In this document: in pieces, positions 36,017 through 46,553 of the stretch
Numbering within the stretch: position 1 is the stretch's first letter
Layout: every line of letters begins with the position of its first letter
Source of the DNA: Streptomyces mayonensis
GTDB taxonomy: Bacteria > Actinomycetota > Actinomycetes > Streptomycetales > Streptomycetaceae
Length of the DNA: 64,000 nt
Direction of reading: 5' to 3'
Assembly (NCBI RefSeq): GCF_018982965.1
Contig: NZ_JACBYP010000024.1
Span: 1-64,000 of the forward strand
Position numbers and translations under genes: made by a program
Notes under the pieces: generated by a model
What the model was told of the DNA's origin: nothing
Seen by the model: only the letters and a program-made list of their open reading frames with translations
Database searches by the model: none

Positions 36017-38128
36017 ATGACAGCGACGACCGACGGAAGCACCGGGGCCTCCCTGAGGCCCCTGGCAGCCTCGGCCAGCGACACCGACATCACGATCCCC
36101 GACACGGCGGCCGGGGTACCCGAAGCCGCCGCACGCGCCATCCGGCGCGCCACCGACTTCCTGCTGTCCCGGCAGGACGCCCAGGGCTGGTGGAAGGGCG
36201 ACCTCGACACCAACGTCACGATGGACGCCGAGGACCTGCTTCTGCGTCAGTTCCTCGGCATCCAGGACGAGGAGACCACGCGCGCCGCCGCCCTGTTCAT
36301 CCGCGGCGAGCAGCGCGAGGACGGCACCTGGGCCACCTTCTACGGCGGCCCCGGCGAACTCTCCACCACCATCGAGGCCTACGTCGCCCTCCGCCTGGCC
36401 GGCGACGCGCCCGACGCGCCGCACATGGCGCGGGCCTCGGAATGGATCAGGTCCCGCGGCGGCATCGCCTCCGCCAGGGTCTTCACCCGGATCTGGCTGG
36501 CCCTGTTCGGCTGGTGGAAGTGGGAGGACCTGCCCGAACTCCCGCCGGAACTCATCTACTTCCCCACCTGGGTACCGCTCAACATCTACGACTTCGGCTG
36601 CTGGGCCCGGCAGACCATCGTGCCGCTCACCATCGTCTCCGCGAAGCGGCCGGTGCGGCCCGCGCCCTTCCCGCTGGACGAACTCCACACCGACCCGGCC
36701 CGGCCCAACCCGCAGCGGCCCCTGGCACCGGCGGCCAGCTGGGACGGTGCCTTCCAGCGCATCGACAAGGCCCTGCACGCCTACCGCAAGGTGGCCCCGC
36801 GCCGGCTGCGGCGCGCCGCGATGAACACCGCCGCCCGCTGGATCATCGAGCGGCAGGAGAACGACGGCTGCTGGGGCGGCATCCAGCCCCCCGCCGTCTA
36901 CTCGGTCATCGCGCTCTACCTGCTCGGCTACGACCTCGAACACCCCGTGATGCGCGCGGGGCTGGAGTCCCTGGACCGTTTCGCCGTGTGGCGCGAGGAC
37001 GGGGCCCGGATGATCGAGGCCTGTCAGTCCCCGGTGTGGGACACCTGCCTGGCCACCATCGCGCTGGCCGACGCGGGCCTGCCCGAGGACCATCCGCAGC
37101 TGGTCAAGGCCTCCGACTGGATGCTGGGCGAACAGATCGTGCGCCCCGGCGACTGGTCCGTGAAGCGTCCCGGACTCCCGCCGGGCGGCTGGGCGTTCGA
37201 GTTCCACAACGACAACTACCCCGACATCGACGACACCGCCGAGGTGGTCCTCGCTCTGCGCCGCGTCCGGCACCACGACCCGGAACGGGTGGAGAAGGCG
37301 ATCGGCCGCGGGGTGCGCTGGAACCTCGGCATGCAGTCGAAGAACGGCGCGTGGGGCGCCTTCGACGTCGACAACACCAGCGCCTTCCCCAACAGGCTGC
37401 CGTTCTGCGACTTCGGCGAGGTCATCGACCCGCCGTCCGCGGACGTCACCGCGCACGTCGTCGAGATGCTCGCCGTCGAGGGGCTCGCCCACGACCCGCG
37501 CACCCGCCGCGGCATCCAGTGGCTCCTGGACCACCAGGAGGCGGACGGCTCGTGGTTCGGCCGCTGGGGCGTCAACTACGTCTACGGCACCGGGTCGGTG
37601 ATCCCCGCCCTGACCGCCGCCGGACTGCCCGCCTCGCACCCGGCGATCCGCCGCGCGGTGCGCTGGCTGGAGTCCGTGCAGAACGAGGACGGCGGCTGGG
37701 GCGAGGACCTGCGCTCCTACCGGTACGTCAGGGAGTGGAGCGGCCGGGGCGCCTCGACCGCCTCGCAGACCGGCTGGGCGCTGATGGCCCTGCTGGCGGC
37801 GGGGGAGCGGGAGTCCAAGGCCGTGGAACGCGGCGTCGCATGGCTCGCGGCCACCCAGCGGGAGGACGGCTCCTGGGACGAGCCCTACTTCACGGGCACC
37901 GGCTTCCCCTGGGACTTCTCCATCAACTACCACCTCTACCGCCAGGTCTTCCCGCTCACCGCCCTCGGCCGGTACGTGCACGGAGAGCCCTTCGCCAAGA
38001 GCGCGACCGTGCCCGCCGTGACGGAGGCCGGGGTGACGGACACCGCCGCGTCCGGGGCGGCGTCCGGGACGCGCGCGTCCGGGGCACCCGTGGCTGAGGC
38101 TTCCGTGGCCGAGGTGAAGGGCCGCTGA
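36017..38128 (+). CDS. shc: Squalene-hopene cyclase
   Basis: Membrane-bound type II triterpene cyclase of 703 aa that converts squalene to hopene and hopanol. The protonating DxDD motif is present in PDIDDTAEVV, and at least seven QW repeats are visible (for example QDAQGWW, QENDGCWGG, QSKNGAWGAF, QNEDGGWGED). The N-terminal 35 residues and the last 55, rich in Ala/Thr/Gly/Val, lie outside the catalytic double barrel. The ATG at 36017 has AGGGGAAG upstream. Its stop overlaps the nucleosidase ATG by one base. Hopanoids in Streptomyces are made mainly during aerial growth, which fits a developmental role. Confidence 0.97.
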   Translation: MTATTDGSTGASLRPLAASASDTDITIPDTAAGVPEAAARAIRRATDFLLSRQDAQGWWKGDLDTNVTMDAEDLLLRQFLGIQDEETTRAAALFIRGEQREDGTWATFYGGPGELSTTIEAYVALRLAGDAPDAPHMARASEWIRSRGGIASARVFTRIWLALFGWWKWEDLPELPPELIYFPTWVPLNIYDFGCWARQTIVPLTIVSAKRPVRPAPFPLDELHTDPARPNPQRPLAPAASWDGAFQRIDKALHAYRKVAPRRLRRAAMNTAARWIIERQENDGCWGGIQPPAVYSVIALYLLGYDLEHPVMRAGLESLDRFAVWREDGARMIEACQSPVWDTCLATIALADAGLPEDHPQLVKASDWMLGEQIVRPGDWSVKRPGLPPGGWAFEFHNDNYPDIDDTAEVVLALRRVRHHDPERVEKAIGRGVRWNLGMQSKNGAWGAFDVDNTSAFPNRLPFCDFGEVIDPPSADVTAHVVEMLAVEGLAHDPRTRRGIQWLLDHQEADGSWFGRWGVNYVYGTGSVIPALTAAGLPASHPAIRRAVRWLESVQNEDGGWGEDLRSYRYVREWSGRGASTASQTGWALMALLAAGERESKAVERGVAWLAATQREDGSWDEPYFTGTGFPWDFSINYHLYRQVFPLTALGRYVHGEPFAKSATVPAVTEAGVTDTAASGAASGTRASGAPVAEASVAEVKGR

Positions 38129-38769
38129 TGACCCCGCAGACCGGCCCGCCCCCGCTGCTGATCGCCTGCGCGCTCGGCATCGAGCACCTCGCCCTGCGCA
38201 CCGGCGACCGCGGCGCGGCCGGCGGGCCGGTCACCGTCCTGCGCACCGGCATGGGACCGAAGGCGGCCGAACGCTCGGTCACCCGGGTCCTCGCCGACCC
38301 GGCCCTCGGCGGCGCCGCCGTGCTCGCCACGGGCTTCTGCGCGGGACTGGCCCCCGGCATGCACCCCGGCGACCTGGTCGTCGCCGAGGAGACCCGGGAC
38401 CCGCGCTCGACCGTCGCCTGCGTCGCGACCGACCGGCTCGTCAAGGAACTCGCGCGAGCCGTCCCGGGGCGCACCGTCCACACCGGGCCGCTGACCGGCT
38501 CCGACCACGTCGTCCGCGGCCCCGAACGCGCCGATCTGCTCGCGACCGGCGCGATCGCCGTGGACATGGAGTCCGCGGCCACGCTCCTGGGCGCCGTCCG
38601 CACGGGCCCGCGCCCCGTTGCGGCCGTCCGGGTGGTCGTGGACGCTCCAGAACACGAACTCGTCCGGATCGGCACAGTACGCGGTGGAATATCGGCTTTC
38701 CGCGTCCTTCGATCCGTACTACCCGCATTTTTCGAATGGCACCGTTCTTTGCTGCTCCCCCGGAGGTGA
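38128..38769 (+). CDS. hpnG: Hopanoid-associated nucleoside phosphorylase/nucleosidase (HpnG-like)
   Basis: A 213-aa member of the PNP/UDP phosphorylase superfamily. It contains ATGFCAGLAPGMHPGDLVVA, typical of the fold, and the substrate-ribose-binding Glu in VDMESAATLLG. HpnG removes adenine from adenosylhopane, made by HpnH, to give ribosyl-hopane. It lies between shc and hpnH and is coupled to shc by TGATG. The last residues before the stop overlap the ribosome site of hpnH (GGAGGTGAG at 38762-38770). Good functional fit by context; the enzyme is shorter than some HpnG proteins but complete. Confidence 0.88.
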   Translation: MTPQTGPPPLLIACALGIEHLALRTGDRGAAGGPVTVLRTGMGPKAAERSVTRVLADPALGGAAVLATGFCAGLAPGMHPGDLVVAEETRDPRSTVACVATDRLVKELARAVPGRTVHTGPLTGSDHVVRGPERADLLATGAIAVDMESAATLLGAVRTGPRPVAAVRVVVDAPEHELVRIGTVRGGISAFRVLRSVLPAFFEWHRSLLLPRR

Positions 38770-38775
38770 GCCCAG

Positions 38776-39798
38776 ATGGCCATGCCGCTGCGCCAGTCCG
38801 TCAAGGTCGCTACATACCTGGCCGAACAGAAGATTCGCCGACGGGACAAGTTCCCGCTCATCGTGGAGCTGGAGCCGCTCTTCGCCTGCAACCTGAAGTG
38901 CGAGGGGTGCGGCAAGATCCAGCACCCCGCCGGAGTCCTCAAGCAGCGCATGCCGGTCGCACAGGCCGTCGGAGCGGTGCTCGAGTCCGGTGCGCCGATG
39001 GTCTCCATCGCCGGCGGCGAGCCCCTGATGCACCCGCAGATCGACGAGATCGTGCGGCAGTTGGTGGCCAAGCGGAAGTACGTCTTCCTGTGCACCAACG
39101 CCCTGCTCATGCGCAAGAAGATGGACAAGTTCAAGCCCTCGCCCTACTTCGCCTTCGCGGTGCACATCGACGGGCTGCGCGAGCGGCACGACGAGTCCGT
39201 GGCGAAGGAGGGCGTGTTCGACGAGGCCGTGGAGGCCATCAAGGAGGCCAAGCGGCGCGGCTTCCGGGTGACCACCAACTCGACCTTCTTCAACACCGAC
39301 ACCCCGCAGACCATCGTCGAGGTGCTCAACTTCCTCAACGACGACCTCAAGGTCGACGAGATGATGATCTCGCCCGCCTACGCCTACGAGAAGGCGCCCG
39401 ACCAGGAGCACTTCCTGGGCGTGGAGCAGACCCGCGAGCTGTTCAAGAAGGCCTTCTCCGGCGGCAACCGGGCCCGCTGGCGGCTCAACCACTCCCCGCT
39501 GTTCCTCGACTTCCTCGAGGGCAAGGTCGACTTCCCGTGCACCGCCTGGGCGATCCCGAACTACTCCCTCTTCGGCTGGCAGCGCCCCTGCTACCTGATG
39601 AGCGACGGATACGTGCCCACGTACCGGGAGCTGATCGAGAAGACCGACTGGGACAAGTACGGCCGCGGCAAGGACCCGCGCTGCGACAACTGCATGGCGC
39701 ACTGCGGCTACGAGCCCACCGCCGTCCTGGCCACCATGGGATCGCTCAAGGAGTCCCTGCGCGCCATGCGCGAGACCGTCTCCTCGAACCGGGAGTGA
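38776..39798 (+). CDS. hpnH: Adenosylhopene transferase HpnH (radical SAM)
   Basis: Radical-SAM enzyme of 340 aa that attaches the 5-deoxyadenosyl group to hopene, the first step of side-chain extension to bacteriohopanetetrol. The iron-sulfur CxxxCxxC motif is at [23 protein letters not shown] is the SAM-binding GGEP element. The C-terminal Cys cluster ([14 protein letters not shown]) matches the HpnH family extension. The ATG at 38776 has a very strong ribosome site six bases upstream. It lies 6 bp after the nucleosidase stop and 4 bp before ispG, so all three are one transcription unit. Confidence 0.95.
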   Translation: MAMPLRQSVKVATYLAEQKIRRRDKFPLIVELEPLFACNLKCEGCGKIQHPAGVLKQRMPVAQAVGAVLESGAPMVSIAGGEPLMHPQIDEIVRQLVAKRKYVFLCTNALLMRKKMDKFKPSPYFAFAVHIDGLRERHDESVAKEGVFDEAVEAIKEAKRRGFRVTTNSTFFNTDTPQTIVEVLNFLNDDLKVDEMMISPAYAYEKAPDQEHFLGVEQTRELFKKAFSGGNRARWRLNHSPLFLDFLEGKVDFPCTAWAIPNYSLFGWQRPCYLMSDGYVPTYRELIEKTDWDKYGRGKDPRCDNCMAHCGYEPTAVLATMGSLKESLRAMRETVSSNRE

Positions 39799-39802
39799 CG
39801 CG

Positions 39803-40957
<1,155 letters not shown>

Positions 40958-40985
40958 AGCACCACGGACCGAAGGGGGCCCGAGC

Positions 40986-42950
40986 GTGACGATTCTGGAG
41001 AGCATCCGGGGACCACGCGACCTGAAGGCGCTGTCCGAGGCGGAACTCGGTGAACTGTCCGACGAGATACGTGACTTCCTGGTGCATGCGGTCGCCCGCA
41101 CCGGCGGTCACCTCGGACCCAACCTCGGCGTGGTGGAACTCACCGTCGCCCTGCACCGGGTCTTCGAGTCGCCGGACGACCGCATCCTGTGGGACACCGG
41201 CCACCAGAGCTACGTGCACAAACTCCTGACCGGACGCCAGGACTTCTCCAAACTGCGCAGCAAGGGCGGCCTGTCCGGCTACCCCTCGCGCGAGGAGTCC
41301 GAGCACGACGTCATCGAGAACAGCCACGCCTCCACCGTCCTCGGCTGGGCCGACGGCCTCGCCAAGGCCCGCCAGGTGCAGGGGGAGCGCAGCCACGTCG
41401 TCGCCGTCATCGGTGACGGAGCGCTCACCGGCGGCATGGCCTGGGAGGCCCTGAACAACATCGCGGCGGCCAGGGACCGGCCGCTGATCGTCGTCGTCAA
41501 CGACAACGAACGCTCGTACGCGCCGACCATCGGCGGCCTCGCCAACCACCTCGCGACCCTGCGCACCACCGACGGCTACGAGCGGATGCTGGCCTGGGGC
41601 AAGGACGTCCTCCAGCGCACACCCGTGGTCGGCAACACCGTGTACGAGGCCCTGCACGGCGCCAAGAAGGGGTTCAAGGACGCCTTCGCCCCGCAGGGGC
41701 TCTTCGAGGACCTGGGGCTGAAGTACCTCGGCCCGATCGACGGGCACGACATCGGCGCCGTCGAATCGGCGCTCAGGCGTGCGAAACGCTTCCACGGGCC
41801 GGTCCTTGTGCACTGCCTCACCGAGAAGGGCCGCGGCTACGAGCCGGCGCTGCGCGACGAGGAGGACCACTTCCACACGGTCGGGGTGATGGACCCGCTG
41901 ACCTGCGAGCCGCTCAGCCCGTCCAACGGGCCGTCCTGGACCTCGGTGTTCGGCGAGGAGATCGTCCGTATCGGCGAGGAGCGCGACGACGTGGTGGCGA
42001 TCACCGCCGCCATGCTGCACCCCGTCGGCCTGGGGCCCTTCGCCGAACGGTTCCCCGACCGGGTCTGGGACGTCGGCATCGCCGAGCAGCACGCGGCCGT
42101 GTCCGCCGCCGGACTCGCCACCGGCGGACTGCACCCGGTCGTCTCCGTCTACGCCACCTTCCTCAACCGGGCCTTCGACCAGCTCCTGATGGACGTGGCA
42201 CTGCACCGTTGCGGCGTCACCTTCGTTCTGGACCGGGCGGGCGTCACCGGTGCCGACGGCCCCTCGCACAACGGCATGTGGGACATGTCCGTGCTCCAGG
42301 TCGTCCCCGGGCTGCGCATCGCGGCCCCGCGCGACGCCGACCAACTGCGCGCCCAGCTGCGCGAGGCGGTCGCCGTCGACGACGCGCCGACGCTGGTGCG
42401 CTTCCCGAAGGAGTCCGTCGGACCCGCCGTACCCGCCGTGGACCGGATCGGCGGCCTGGACGTCCTGCACGCCGCGGACCGGCCGCAGGTGCTGCTCGTG
42501 GCCGTCGGCGTGATGGCGCCGGTCTGCCTCGGTGCCGCCGAGCTGCTTCAGGCCCGCGGCATCGGCTGCACCGTCGTCGACCCGCGCTGGGTCAAACCCG
42601 TCGACCCCGCGCTCGCCCCGCTCGCGGCCCGGCACCGTCTGGTGGCCGTCGTGGAGGACAACAGCCGCGCGGCCGGGGTCGGTTCGGCGGTGGCACTGGC
42701 ACTCGGCGACGCCGAGGTCGACGTCCCCGTACGCCGCTTCGGCATCCCCGAGCAGTTCCTCGCGCACGCCAAGCGCGCAGAGGTGCTCGCGGACATCGGC
42801 CTCACCCCGGTCGACGTCGCCGGGCGGATCAGCGCCGGCCTGGCCCTCGCCGAAGGCGGCGGGGAACAGGCCGGGGAAGAGGCCGGGGAAGAGGCAGTGG
42901 AACAGTCCGGCGACCGACGGATCGTCGTGCCAGCGCAAGGAGAGAACTGA
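40986..42950 (+). CDS. dxs: 1-deoxy-D-xylulose-5-phosphate synthase
   Basis: Thiamine-diphosphate enzyme of 654 aa that joins pyruvate and glyceraldehyde-3-phosphate in the first, rate-limiting MEP step. The ThDP motif is [18 protein letters not shown], the transketolase-like middle domain has [16 protein letters not shown], and the C-terminal domain ends near [14 protein letters not shown]. The last 25 residues are a Glu/Gly/Ala repeat tract ([10 protein letters not shown]) outside the fold. The GTG at 40986 has GAAGGGGG ahead. Like ispG, a second chromosomal copy is expected in this genus. The stop abuts the next gene's ATG, whose ribosome site AAGGAGAG lies in the dxs end. Confidence 0.95.
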   Translation: MTILESIRGPRDLKALSEAELGELSDEIRDFLVHAVARTGGHLGPNLGVVELTVALHRVFESPDDRILWDTGHQSYVHKLLTGRQDFSKLRSKGGLSGYPSREESEHDVIENSHASTVLGWADGLAKARQVQGERSHVVAVIGDGALTGGMAWEALNNIAAARDRPLIVVVNDNERSYAPTIGGLANHLATLRTTDGYERMLAWGKDVLQRTPVVGNTVYEALHGAKKGFKDAFAPQGLFEDLGLKYLGPIDGHDIGAVESALRRAKRFHGPVLVHCLTEKGRGYEPALRDEEDHFHTVGVMDPLTCEPLSPSNGPSWTSVFGEEIVRIGEERDDVVAITAAMLHPVGLGPFAERFPDRVWDVGIAEQHAAVSAAGLATGGLHPVVSVYATFLNRAFDQLLMDVALHRCGVTFVLDRAGVTGADGPSHNGMWDMSVLQVVPGLRIAAPRDADQLRAQLREAVAVDDAPTLVRFPKESVGPAVPAVDRIGGLDVLHAADRPQVLLVAVGVMAPVCLGAAELLQARGIGCTVVDPRWVKPVDPALAPLAARHRLVAVVEDNSRAAGVGSAVALALGDAEVDVPVRRFGIPEQFLAHAKRAEVLADIGLTPVDVAGRISAGLALAEGGGEQAGEEAGEEAVEQSGDRRIVVPAQGEN

Positions 42951-44336
42951 ATGACCAAGGAGTTCGACCTCGCCACGCTCCTGGCCGAGCGCGGGGGCGA
43001 GCGGTACGAGCTGCACGCCAAGCACCTCAACCACCAGCTGCCGCGCATGCTGCACACCATCGGCTTCGACAAGGTCTACGAGCGGGCCGAGGGCGCGCAC
43101 TTCTGGGACGCGGACGGCAACGACTACCTGGACATGCTCGCCGGGTTCGCGGTCATGGGACTGGGCCGCCACCACCCGGTCGTCCGCAAGGCGCTGCACG
43201 ACGTACTCGACGCCTCACTGGCCGACCTGACGCGTTTCGACTGCCCGCCGCTGCCCGGACTGCTGGCCGAGAAGCTGCTCTCCTACAGCCCGCACCTGGA
43301 CCGGGTCTTCTTCGGCAACAGCGGCACCGAGGCCGTGGAGACCGCCCTCAAGTTCGCCCGGTACGCGACCGGCAGACAGCGGATCCTGTACTGCTCGCAC
43401 GCCTTCCACGGACTGACCACCGGCTCCCTCTCCGTCAACGGCGAGGACGGTTTCCGCAAGGGCTTCGCGCCCCTGCTCCCGGACACCGCCGTCCCGCTCG
43501 GCGACCTGGACGCCCTGGCACGGGAGCTGAAGAAGGGCGACGTGGCCGCGCTGATCGTGGAGCCGGTCCAGGGCAAGGGCGTGCACGAGGCCCCGCCCGG
43601 CTATCTCCGTGCCGCGCAGGAGCTGCTGCACCGGCACAAGGCGCTGCTGATCGCCGACGAGGTGCAGACGGGACTCGGCCGCACCGGGAAGTTCTACGCA
43701 TACCAGCACGACGACGGGGTGGAGCCCGACCTGGTCTGCGTCGCCAAGGCGCTGTCCGGCGGATACGTGCCGGTGGGGGCCACCCTGGGCAAGGAGTGGA
43801 TCTTCCAGAAGGTGTACTCCTCGATGGACCGCGTGCAGGTCCACTCGGCGAGCTTCGGGTCCAACGCGCAGGCCATGGCCGCCGGGCTCGCCGTGCTGTC
43901 CGTGATGGAGAACGAGGAGATCGTGGCGAACGCCGCCGCGGTCGGCGAGCGGCTGAAGTCGCGGCTGGCCGGGCTGGTGGACCGCTACGAACTGCTCGCC
44001 GACGTCCGGGGCCGGGGCCTGATGATCGGCATCGAGTTCGGCCGGCCCAGGTCCCTGAAGCTGCGCAGCCGCTGGACCATGCTGCAGACCGCGCGCAAGG
44101 GCCTGTTCGCGCAGATGGTGGTCGTGCCGCTGCTGCAACGGCACCGGATCCTGACCCAGGTGTCCGGCGACCACCTGGAGGTGATCAAGCTGATCCCGCC
44201 GCTGATCGTCGACACCGACGACGCCGACCGGTTCGTCGACGCCTTCACGGAGGTGATGGAGGACGCGCACCATGGCGGTGGCCTGATGTGGGACTTCGGC
44301 AAGACCCTCGTCAAGCAGGCGGTCGCCAACCGCTGA
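42951..44336 (+). CDS. hpnO: Class III aminotransferase, hopanoid type (HpnO-like)
   Basis: PLP-dependent aminotransferase of 461 aa. The PLP-binding Lys is in VCVAKALSGGYVPVGA, the cofactor-phosphate region is FFGNSGTEAVETALK and the Asp contact is in LLIADEVQTGLGRTGKFYAY. It matches acetylornithine/4-aminobutyrate-type enzymes. As the last biosynthetic gene in the hopanoid block, it is expected to convert the ribosyl-hopane aldehyde to aminobacteriohopanetriol, as HpnO does. A direct test of product was not possible; ornithine-type activity is the alternative. It directly abuts dxs. Confidence 0.88.
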   Translation: MTKEFDLATLLAERGGERYELHAKHLNHQLPRMLHTIGFDKVYERAEGAHFWDADGNDYLDMLAGFAVMGLGRHHPVVRKALHDVLDASLADLTRFDCPPLPGLLAEKLLSYSPHLDRVFFGNSGTEAVETALKFARYATGRQRILYCSHAFHGLTTGSLSVNGEDGFRKGFAPLLPDTAVPLGDLDALARELKKGDVAALIVEPVQGKGVHEAPPGYLRAAQELLHRHKALLIADEVQTGLGRTGKFYAYQHDDGVEPDLVCVAKALSGGYVPVGATLGKEWIFQKVYSSMDRVQVHSASFGSNAQAMAAGLAVLSVMENEEIVANAAAVGERLKSRLAGLVDRYELLADVRGRGLMIGIEFGRPRSLKLRSRWTMLQTARKGLFAQMVVVPLLQRHRILTQVSGDHLEVIKLIPPLIVDTDDADRFVDAFTEVMEDAHHGGGLMWDFGKTLVKQAVANR

Positions 44337-44365
44337 GCCGGGGCCCTGCCCCACGACCAGGCTCT

Positions 44366-44400
44366 TTACCTGAGAGGCAAGAAATTTGCCCGCTAGGCAA
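44366..44400. promoter_or_regulatory. Tandem operator with four alternating half-sites
   Basis: TTACC (44366-44370), GGCAA (44376-44380), TTGCC (44386-44390) and GGCAA (44396-44400) are each separated by exactly 5 bp. The half-sites alternate in orientation with a 10-bp repeat, one helical turn, forming two 15-bp palindromes on one DNA face. It lies directly upstream of the XRE-cupin gene and is the probable autoregulatory site. Confidence 0.6.
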
Positions 44401-44420
44401 TATTGAGGCTGAATGGAGGC

Positions 44421-45035
44421 ATGAGCTCCTCCGAGACCGGCCCGGACGAAGGGGCGGTCGCCGTCGTCGCTCCCCAGCTGCGTGAGCTGCGACGGCGGGC
44501 GGCCCTGACCCTGGAGGCCGCGGCCCGCTCCGCCGGGCTGTCGCCCGCCCACCTCTCCCGCCTGGAGACCGGCCGGCGGCAGCCCTCGCTGCCCATGCTG
44601 CTCTCCCTCGCCCGGGTCTACGGTACGACCGTCGCCGAGCTGCTCGGCGAGACGACCGCCGACCGGGACGCCGTCGTGCGCGCCGCCGACATGGAGCCCA
44701 CCGCCGCCGGCGGCTGGACGTACTGGCGGGCAGGGGGCCCTGGACGCGGCATGCAGACCCTGCGCGTCCGGGTGCCCTACGGCTCACAGGGCGACATCGT
44801 GCGGGTCCATCCCGGCGAGGAGTGGCTGTACGTCCTCAAGGGCCGCCTGCGGCTGCGCCTCGGGGACACCGAGCACCGGCTCGCCGCCGGAGACAGCGCG
44901 CACTTCGACTCCCTGACCCCGCACCGGATCGCCGCGCGGGACGCCGACGGGGTCGAGCTGCTCTTCGTCCACACCCTGCTGCAGAGCCCGACGGCCACGC
45001 TGTGCCTCGGCCCGACCCCCGGAGAGATGCCATGA
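44421..45035 (+). CDS. XRE-family regulator with cupin domain
   Basis: A 204-aa transcription factor. Residues about 18-75 form a lambda-repressor-like HTH (LRELRRRAALTLEAAARSAG, then LSRLETGRRQPSLPML). Residues about 105-195 form a cupin ligand-binding barrel (VHPGEEWLYVLKGRLRLRLG, then LAAGDSAHFDSLTPH). The ATG at 44421 has GGAGG only 1 nt away, too close to be ideal; a TTG at 44403 is an alternative. A tandem operator lies 20 bp upstream. It follows the hopanoid genes and is coupled by ATGA to a 42-aa membrane protein. It may respond to a polyamine or similar small molecule, as related XRE-cupins do; its link to hopanoids is unproven. Confidence 0.88.
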   Translation: MSSSETGPDEGAVAVVAPQLRELRRRAALTLEAAARSAGLSPAHLSRLETGRRQPSLPMLLSLARVYGTTVAELLGETTADRDAVVRAADMEPTAAGGWTYWRAGGPGRGMQTLRVRVPYGSQGDIVRVHPGEEWLYVLKGRLRLRLGDTEHRLAAGDSAHFDSLTPHRIAARDADGVELLFVHTLLQSPTATLCLGPTPGEMP

Positions 45036-45160
45036 GCAGCATCCAGGACAAGTTCCCGCGTGCCCTGTGGGTGCGTCTGTTCATCTACATCGCCCTCGGG
45101 CACGTCTTCGGCGGCTTCCTCTACCTGCTGTTCGAGGTCGGGGCCAACTCCGCGAAGTAG
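45032..45160 (+). CDS. Small membrane protein (DUF6126-like)
   Basis: A 42-aa protein starting MSSIQDKFPRALWVRLFIY, with one hydrophobic helix (about residues 13-36) and a short polar tail. The FPRALWVRLFIYIALGH and FLYLLFEVGA segments match the small Streptomyces DUF6126 family, from memory always next to an XRE-cupin regulator. The ATG overlaps the regulator stop (ATGA), so the two are translationally coupled. A role as membrane partner or target of the regulator is inference. It ends 6 bp before the convergent phosphatase gene. Confidence 0.8.
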   Translation: MSSIQDKFPRALWVRLFIYIALGHVFGGFLYLLFEVGANSAK

Positions 45161-45166
45161 CCCGGC

Positions 45167-45964
45167 TCAGTCCAGCATCCGGCCGCGCAGCCGCTCCCGG
45201 GTCTCCGGCGTCAGGCGCAGGCCCTTCTCCAGATACGCGTCGACACCGCCCCAGGTCTCCTCGACGGTGTCGAAGGCCGCCGTCAGGTACGCGGTGCGGG
45301 CGTCGAAGAGCGGGCTGAGCAGCTCCATGACCTCGGGAGAGTAGGCCGAGGCGGCGGAACCGCTGCGGCGCACCCGGTAGCGGCGGTGCGTGGCGTTCGA
45401 CTTCAGGTAGTCCTCGACGACGGCTTCGCGCTCGACGCCGAGGGCGAGCAGGGTGACCGCGACGGACAGGCCCGCGCGGTCCTTGCCGGCCGAGCAGTGC
45501 ATCAGGGCGGGGACGCTGTCCTGCGCGAGTGCGTGCAGCACCCGGGAGTGCTCCGCCGTACGCTCCTTGATGATCCTCCGGTAGGAGTCGGTCATCCGGT
45601 CGGCGCCCTTGTCGCCGGAGAGGATCCCGCGCAGCTGGTCGAGGTCGCCGTCGCGGACCATCGCCCAGAACTCGGCGCCGTCGGCCGGGTCGCTCAGCGG
45701 CAGGTTCACGTTGCGCACGCCCGGCAGTCCGACGTCGGGGCCCTCCAGCCGCTGGTCGGCCGCGTTGCGGAAGTCGAAGACCGTGTGCAGACCCAGGGAG
45801 GCCAGGAAGACGGCGTCCTCGGCGGTCGCGTGCGCGAGGTGGCCGCTGCGGAACAGCACCCCCTGCCGCACCCGCCGTCCGTCCACGGTCGGCAGGCCGC
45901 CCAGGTCCCGGAGATTGCGCACACCGGTCAGCTCGGGCTCGGTCGAGGGGACCTGCTGCGTCAC
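45167..45964 (-). CDS. Tyrosine-protein phosphatase (Y_phosphatase3 type)
   Basis: A 265-aa phosphatase with the CX5R loop in LMHCSAGKDRAGL and the family opening GVRNLRDLGGLPTVDGRRV. FRSGHLAHAT and VFDFRNAADQ follow, as in MptpB- and DUF-type bacterial tyrosine/phosphoinositide phosphatases. The Lys after AG in the loop (AGKDR) suggests dual protein/lipid specificity. I chose the GTG at 45964 because GGGAGGAG lies just upstream; the open frame reaches 46030 without conservation. Its substrate is unknown. It converges on the DUF6126 gene with a 6-bp gap. Confidence 0.88.
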   Translation of the reverse strand: MTQQVPSTEPELTGVRNLRDLGGLPTVDGRRVRQGVLFRSGHLAHATAEDAVFLASLGLHTVFDFRNAADQRLEGPDVGLPGVRNVNLPLSDPADGAEFWAMVRDGDLDQLRGILSGDKGADRMTDSYRRIIKERTAEHSRVLHALAQDSVPALMHCSAGKDRAGLSVAVTLLALGVEREAVVEDYLKSNATHRRYRVRRSGSAASAYSPEVMELLSPLFDARTAYLTAAFDTVEETWGGVDAYLEKGLRLTPETRERLRGRMLD

Positions 45965-46357
45965 GGGGGCTCCTCCCACTCCGCCCCGCCGGCGCTGGTC
46001 GCGGGCGGGCGCCACTCGACGATACGGCATCCCTCCGGCACGACAGCCGCCGACGAAAGGGGCATTGGGGCGAGAAAAAGCCTTCTGCCCGAATTGACGC
46101 CTTGATGGTAAGTGGGCCTGAAATGGCGGAAGGTGGGCCGGTGGGGCGTGAGCAGCGTCATAGCAGTGACGGTGCGTTGTCGGTCATGTTCACGTAATGC
46201 AACTGGTTCTCAAGGGAATTCGAGTCGACCGGCTGTATTGAAATCGACGCAGTGTCACCGGTAATTCCCGTAAAGGATCAATCGGAACACCGGTCGCGGG
46301 AACCTCTCGCTTGTCCCCGTGCGTCCCGGTCCCTTACGTTCACGACCGATCCGGACG

Positions 46358-46541
46358 GACGCCTAATCCTGCCGCCGACCGGACCCCGCACTCATCGACC
46401 ACCCGTACACGGCAGGAGCGGGGGACCCACAGGTACGACTGCCTGTTCCGGTTCCCGGAACGGCTTGGGGTAAAGCCGCGGTTTCCGCCGCGGCCGGGCA
46501 TCTCCAGCCCGCACCCGACAGCTCACCTCGCAGGCGCCGGA
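46358..46541 (+). promoter_or_regulatory. Cyclic di-AMP (ydaO/yuaA) riboswitch
   Basis: The leader of the M23 peptidase contains, in order, the ydaO consensus blocks: CGCCTAATCCTGCCGCCGAC near 46360, GCAGGAGCGGGGGACCCA (46412-46429), TTGGGGTAAAGCCG (46465-46478), a variable GC stem, CGGGCATCTCCAGCCCG (46494-46510) and ACCCGACAGCTCACCTCGCA (46513-46532). This class binds c-di-AMP and switches off cell-wall hydrolase and resuscitation-factor genes in actinobacteria. The ribosome site GGAGAGGA follows right after it. Confidence 0.92.
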
Positions 46542-46553
46542 GAGGAATTCGCC

